A DNA stretch of 53,003 nt from Hyphomonadaceae bacterium (lineage in GTDB: Bacteria > Pseudomonadota > Alphaproteobacteria > Caulobacterales > Aquidulcibacteraceae): assembly GCA_016791425.1 (NCBI GenBank), contig JAEUMQ010000008.1, positions 1 through 53,003 on the forward strand, written 5' to 3'. How positions within the stretch are numbered: position 1 is the stretch's first letter; each line of letters opens with the position of its first letter. Below are positions 50,517-53,003 of this stretch, piece by piece. A program made the translations under genes and the position numbers. The notes beneath the pieces are model-generated. The model made no database searches and was not told the origin of the DNA. It saw nothing but the letters and a program-made list of their open reading frames with translations.

Positions 50517-52787
50517 TTACTTCCTGCGCCGCTTCCCACCTTTGTGGCCGCCCCGAGCGCCCCGCCGGAACTGCTCGTCCTGCCGGCTCCGGCGCGCCCG
50601 CTTGAACCCCGGGGCGGGGGGGAGGGGCTCGGCCAGGACCGTGAAGATGAGCCCGCCGGACACCGGCGCGGCCTCCTCCAGGCGCACCTCGATCTTCATG
50701 CCCAACGGATAGCGCCGGCCGCTCTCCTCCCCGACGAGGGCATGGGCCGCCTCGTCGTGATGCCAGCGCTCCCGCCCCAGCGTCGAGATCGGCGCGAGCC
50801 CGTCGGCCTGCGTCTCTTCGAGTCGGATGAAGAGCCCGAACCGCGTCACGCCGGACACCTTCCCCGTGAAGCTCGCGCCCACGCGATCTGCCAGGAACGA
50901 GGCGATGTAACGGCTCGTCGCGTCCCGCTCGGCGGCCATCGACCGGCGCTCGGTCATCGAGATGTGCTCGCCGATCTCGCCAAGCCGCGCGGCTTCCTCC
51001 TCGCTCTGCCCGTCCTTGCCGAGCTTGAGCGCCGAGACGAGCGCGCGGTGCACGATGAGGTCCGAATAGCGACGGATCGGCGAGGTGAAGTGCGCGTACT
51101 TCGCAAGGTTCAGTCCGAAGTGCCCGAGATTCTCGGCCGCGTAGACCGCCTGCGCCTGCGTGCGCAGCACCACCTCGTTGATGATCTCCTTGTGCTCGCT
51201 CTTCTCGGCCTGCTCCAGGATGCGGTTGAAGCGCTCCGAGGTGACGACCTGCCCCTTCGCCCATGTCATTCCCACGGTCGGCAGGAAGTCCATCAGCGCC
51301 GCAATCTTTTCCTCGCTTGGATTGTCGTGCACGCGATAGAGCAGGCCCGTGCGCTTGTCCTCGGCGGTCTCCGCCGCGCACACATTGGCCATCACCATGA
51401 ATTCCTCGATGAGCTTGTGCGCATCGAACCGCTCGCGCTTCGTGACGCCTGCCACGCGCCCGTCCTTGCCGAACGCGATGCGATGCTCCGGCGCATCGAT
51501 CTCCAAGGGCGAGCGCGCCTCGCGGCCGATCTTCATGCAGGCATAGGCGGCCCAGAGCGGCTTGAGGATCGGATCGAGCAGCGGCGCGGCTTTGGCGTCC
51601 GCCTGGCCGTCGATCGCCGCCTGCGCCTGGCCGTAGGAGAGCTTCGCCGCCGAGCGCATCAGCCCGCGCGCAAAGCGATGGCTCTTCTTCCGTCCGTTCT
51701 TGTCGAACACCATCTCGACCGCGAGGCACGCCCGGTCCTGCCCCTCCATCAGCGAGCAGAGATCCGCCGACAGCGTTTCGGGCAGCATCGGCGCGACGCG
51801 ATCGGGGAAGTAGGTGGAATTGCCGCGCCTCAAGGCGCCGCGGTCCAGCGCCGAGCCGGGCCTGACATACGCCGCGACATCCGCGATCGCGACCCACACC
51901 CGCCAGCCGCCGGTGTTCTTCGGGTCGTCGTCCGCTTGCGCATAGACCGCGTCGTCATGGTCGCGCGCATCTTCCGGATCGATCGTGATCAGCGGCAATT
52001 GGCGAAGGTCCGTGCGTTGCCCAAGCACGGGCGCCCTTGCCGCGCGCGCTTCGCGCTCTTCCTCTTCGGAAAACCCGATCGGAATGCCGTGCGTGTGAAT
52101 GGCCAGGATCGACGCCGCACGCGGATCGTCCTCGCGCCCGACGACTTCCTTGATGAGGCCGCGCTTGGGACCATATGCGCGCGGCCCCGTCGCGAGCTCT
52201 GCGAGCACCAGATCGCCGTCGCGCGCCTCGCCCTGGTGTTCGGGCAGCACCATGAGATCGTAGCGCGCCTTGCGGTCCGCGGGCTCGATGCGTCCCCCGC
52301 CGCGGGCGTCGCCGTGGAAGACGCCGAGGATGCGATGCGCGCTCTGTCCGAGCCGCTTGATGACGCGCGCGATCGGGCCGTCTTCGTCCTTCTCGATGCG
52401 CGCGAGCACCCGGTCGCCGATGCCGATCGCGCCTTCGCCGCGACGTCCGCGCGCTTCCCCCGGCGCGAGCCGCACGTTGGGCCCATAAAGCCCCGCATCG
52501 CCGCGCATGCGGCCGATAAGCTCGCCGTCGCCGTCGCGGTCGATGATGTCCATCACGCCGGTGGAGGGCAGCGCGTTTGCGCTCTGGAAGGTGCGCCGCC
52601 CGCTGCGCCCGAGCGCGCCGTCCGCCTCCAGCTCCTTCAGCATTCTTCTCAATTCAGACTTCTGCTCGACCGGCAGATCGAGCTCCCGCGCGAGCTCGCG
52701 TTTACGCGCCGCTCCGCCGACCTTCTCCAGGGCCGCGAGCACGCGCTCCTTGCTGAGCGCCTCGAACTTCTTCGGCCGCTTGGACAT
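50517..52787 (-). CDS. rnr: Ribonuclease R
   Basis: 756 residues. An N-terminal helix-turn-helix-like region, then cold-shock domains, the RNB catalytic domain with DPEDARDHDDAVY at about 270-282 (four metal-binding aspartates), and an S1 domain near FTGKVSGVTRFGLFIRLEET. The C-terminal tail is basic and low-complexity (RARRSRQDEQFRRGARGGHK). It degrades structured RNA 3' to 5'. Its upstream gap contains two copies of the C/G-rich hairpin repeat. Confidence 0.96.
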   Translation of the reverse strand: MSKRPKKFEALSKERVLAALEKVGGAARKRELARELDLPVEQKSELRRMLKELEADGALGRSGRRTFQSANALPSTGVMDIIDRDGDGELIGRMRGDAGLYGPNVRLAPGEARGRRGEGAIGIGDRVLARIEKDEDGPIARVIKRLGQSAHRILGVFHGDARGGGRIEPADRKARYDLMVLPEHQGEARDGDLVLAELATGPRAYGPKRGLIKEVVGREDDPRAASILAIHTHGIPIGFSEEEEREARAARAPVLGQRTDLRQLPLITIDPEDARDHDDAVYAQADDDPKNTGGWRVWVAIADVAAYVRPGSALDRGALRRGNSTYFPDRVAPMLPETLSADLCSLMEGQDRACLAVEMVFDKNGRKKSHRFARGLMRSAAKLSYGQAQAAIDGQADAKAAPLLDPILKPLWAAYACMKIGREARSPLEIDAPEHRIAFGKDGRVAGVTKRERFDAHKLIEEFMVMANVCAAETAEDKRTGLLYRVHDNPSEEKIAALMDFLPTVGMTWAKGQVVTSERFNRILEQAEKSEHKEIINEVVLRTQAQAVYAAENLGHFGLNLAKYAHFTSPIRRYSDLIVHRALVSALKLGKDGQSEEEAARLGEIGEHISMTERRSMAAERDATSRYIASFLADRVGASFTGKVSGVTRFGLFIRLEETQADGLAPISTLGRERWHHDEAAHALVGEESGRRYPLGMKIEVRLEEAAPVSGGLIFTVLAEPLPPAPGFKRARRSRQDEQFRRGARGGHKGGKRRRK

Positions 52788-52793
52788 TATCCG

Positions 52794-52821
52794 CCCCTCC
52801 CCATGAAGGGAGGGGGAGGGG
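52794..52821 (+). repeat. Intergenic C/G-rich repeat copy 4
   Basis: CCCCTCCCCATGAAGGG followed by AGGGGGAGGGG; an imperfect hairpin just before the rnr start on its strand. Confidence 0.6.
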
Positions 52822-52900
52822 AATGGGGCTTTGGGTCTATCTCCTCAAGATGAGGCGCGCAGCCCATCCGTACAAGGAGCATATGATCGAGAGGGCGAGG

Positions 52901-52939
52901 CTCACCCCACCCCCTTCCCCCTCCCCTCAAGGGGAGGGG
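52901..52939 (+). repeat. Intergenic C/G-rich repeat copy 5
   Basis: CTCACCCCACCCCC, then TTCCCC, then CTCCCCTCAAGGGGAGGGG. The core is shared with the copies at 27307 and 35646. It lies directly downstream of the terminal gene on the minus strand. Confidence 0.65.
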
Positions 52940-52944
52940 AGCGC

Positions 52945-53003
52945 TCATTCCGCGCCCGCTTTCGCGGACTTCTTCGCAGCTTTCTTGGCGGTCTTCTTCG
53001 CCG
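52945..53003 (-). CDS. topA: C-terminal end of a Lys/Ala-rich protein, probably DNA topoisomerase I
   Basis: Only 18 full codons plus the stop are visible: AKKTAKKAAKKSAKAGAE. Repeated K-K-A motifs are typical of the C-terminal tail of TopA in alphaproteobacteria, and topA commonly precedes rnr. The identification depends on this composition and gene order only, and other lysine-tailed proteins (for example histone-like proteins) would look the same. Confidence 0.5.
   Translation of the reverse strand, partial: AKKTAKKAAKKSAKAGAE

Noticed and set aside
50544-52853. 769-codon open frame antisense to rnr
   Set aside because: The opposite strand encodes an intact RNase R; the antisense product shows only codon-bias residues.

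Overview
The window is GC-rich, densely packed bacterial chromosome with no rRNA, tRNA, CRISPR array, prophage or recognisable insertion sequence. The gene set points to an alphaproteobacterium of the order Caulobacterales (Caulobacteraceae/Hyphomonadaceae side). The main evidence is a divK-pleD operon whose key residues sit at the numbering known from Caulobacter, a MipZ division-plane ATPase with a perfect CtrA-type box upstream, a ClpS-ClpA pair, a phasin, and large TonB-dependent receptors. The genus cannot be named from the sequence alone.

Layout. 1-10.6 kb: 3' end of tlyA, a TonB-dependent receptor, a GST, an unrecognised 380-residue protein, a lipoprotein, a glycine-zipper protein, a RumA/RlmD-like RNA methyltransferase, a probable glycosyltransferase, YcgN and a CmcJ-family oxidoreductase. 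10.6-15.4 kb: a lipoprotein, two tandem paralogous secreted Cys-containing proteins, a cNMP-binding/patatin protein, a methyltransferase and a Uma2 nuclease-fold protein. 15.4-27.3 kb: leucine-catabolism genes (mccB, then liuC and mccA), split by about 5 kb of unrelated genes. That inserted stretch holds a hypothetical protein, two overlapping micro-ORFs not seen by length-filtered gene calling, a TPR protein, arsC, a double-TIR membrane protein, and a four-helix-bundle gene flanked by inverted heptanucleotide repeats. The second half is a tightly overlapping operon (liuC, DUF3667, mccA, a small membrane protein, a sterol-desaturase-family hydroxylase).

27.4-35.5 kb is housekeeping and cell-cycle: DUF1489, panC, mipZ, a membrane J-domain protein, a D,D-carboxypeptidase, a phasin with a structured leader, clpS and clpA. 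35.7-45.5 kb: two cupins, a LysR regulator, a PcfJ-like protein, a HIT protein, the coupled ridA-gdpd-GNAT operon, a membrane protein, a second desaturase-family hydroxylase and dinB. 45.7-53 kb: divK-pleD, a TonB C-terminal-domain protein, a P-loop protein, a MOSC protein, rpmG (55 codons), rnr and the very 3' end of a lysine/alanine-rich gene that is probably topA.

The strongest candidates for undescribed biology are the repeat-flanked four-helix-bundle gene, the pair of overlapping micro-ORFs, the TIR-TM-TM-TIR protein, the long hairpin in the phasin leader, and a possible small RNA bounded by terminators downstream of the phasin. All functional calls rest on reading motifs by eye; no database search was run.
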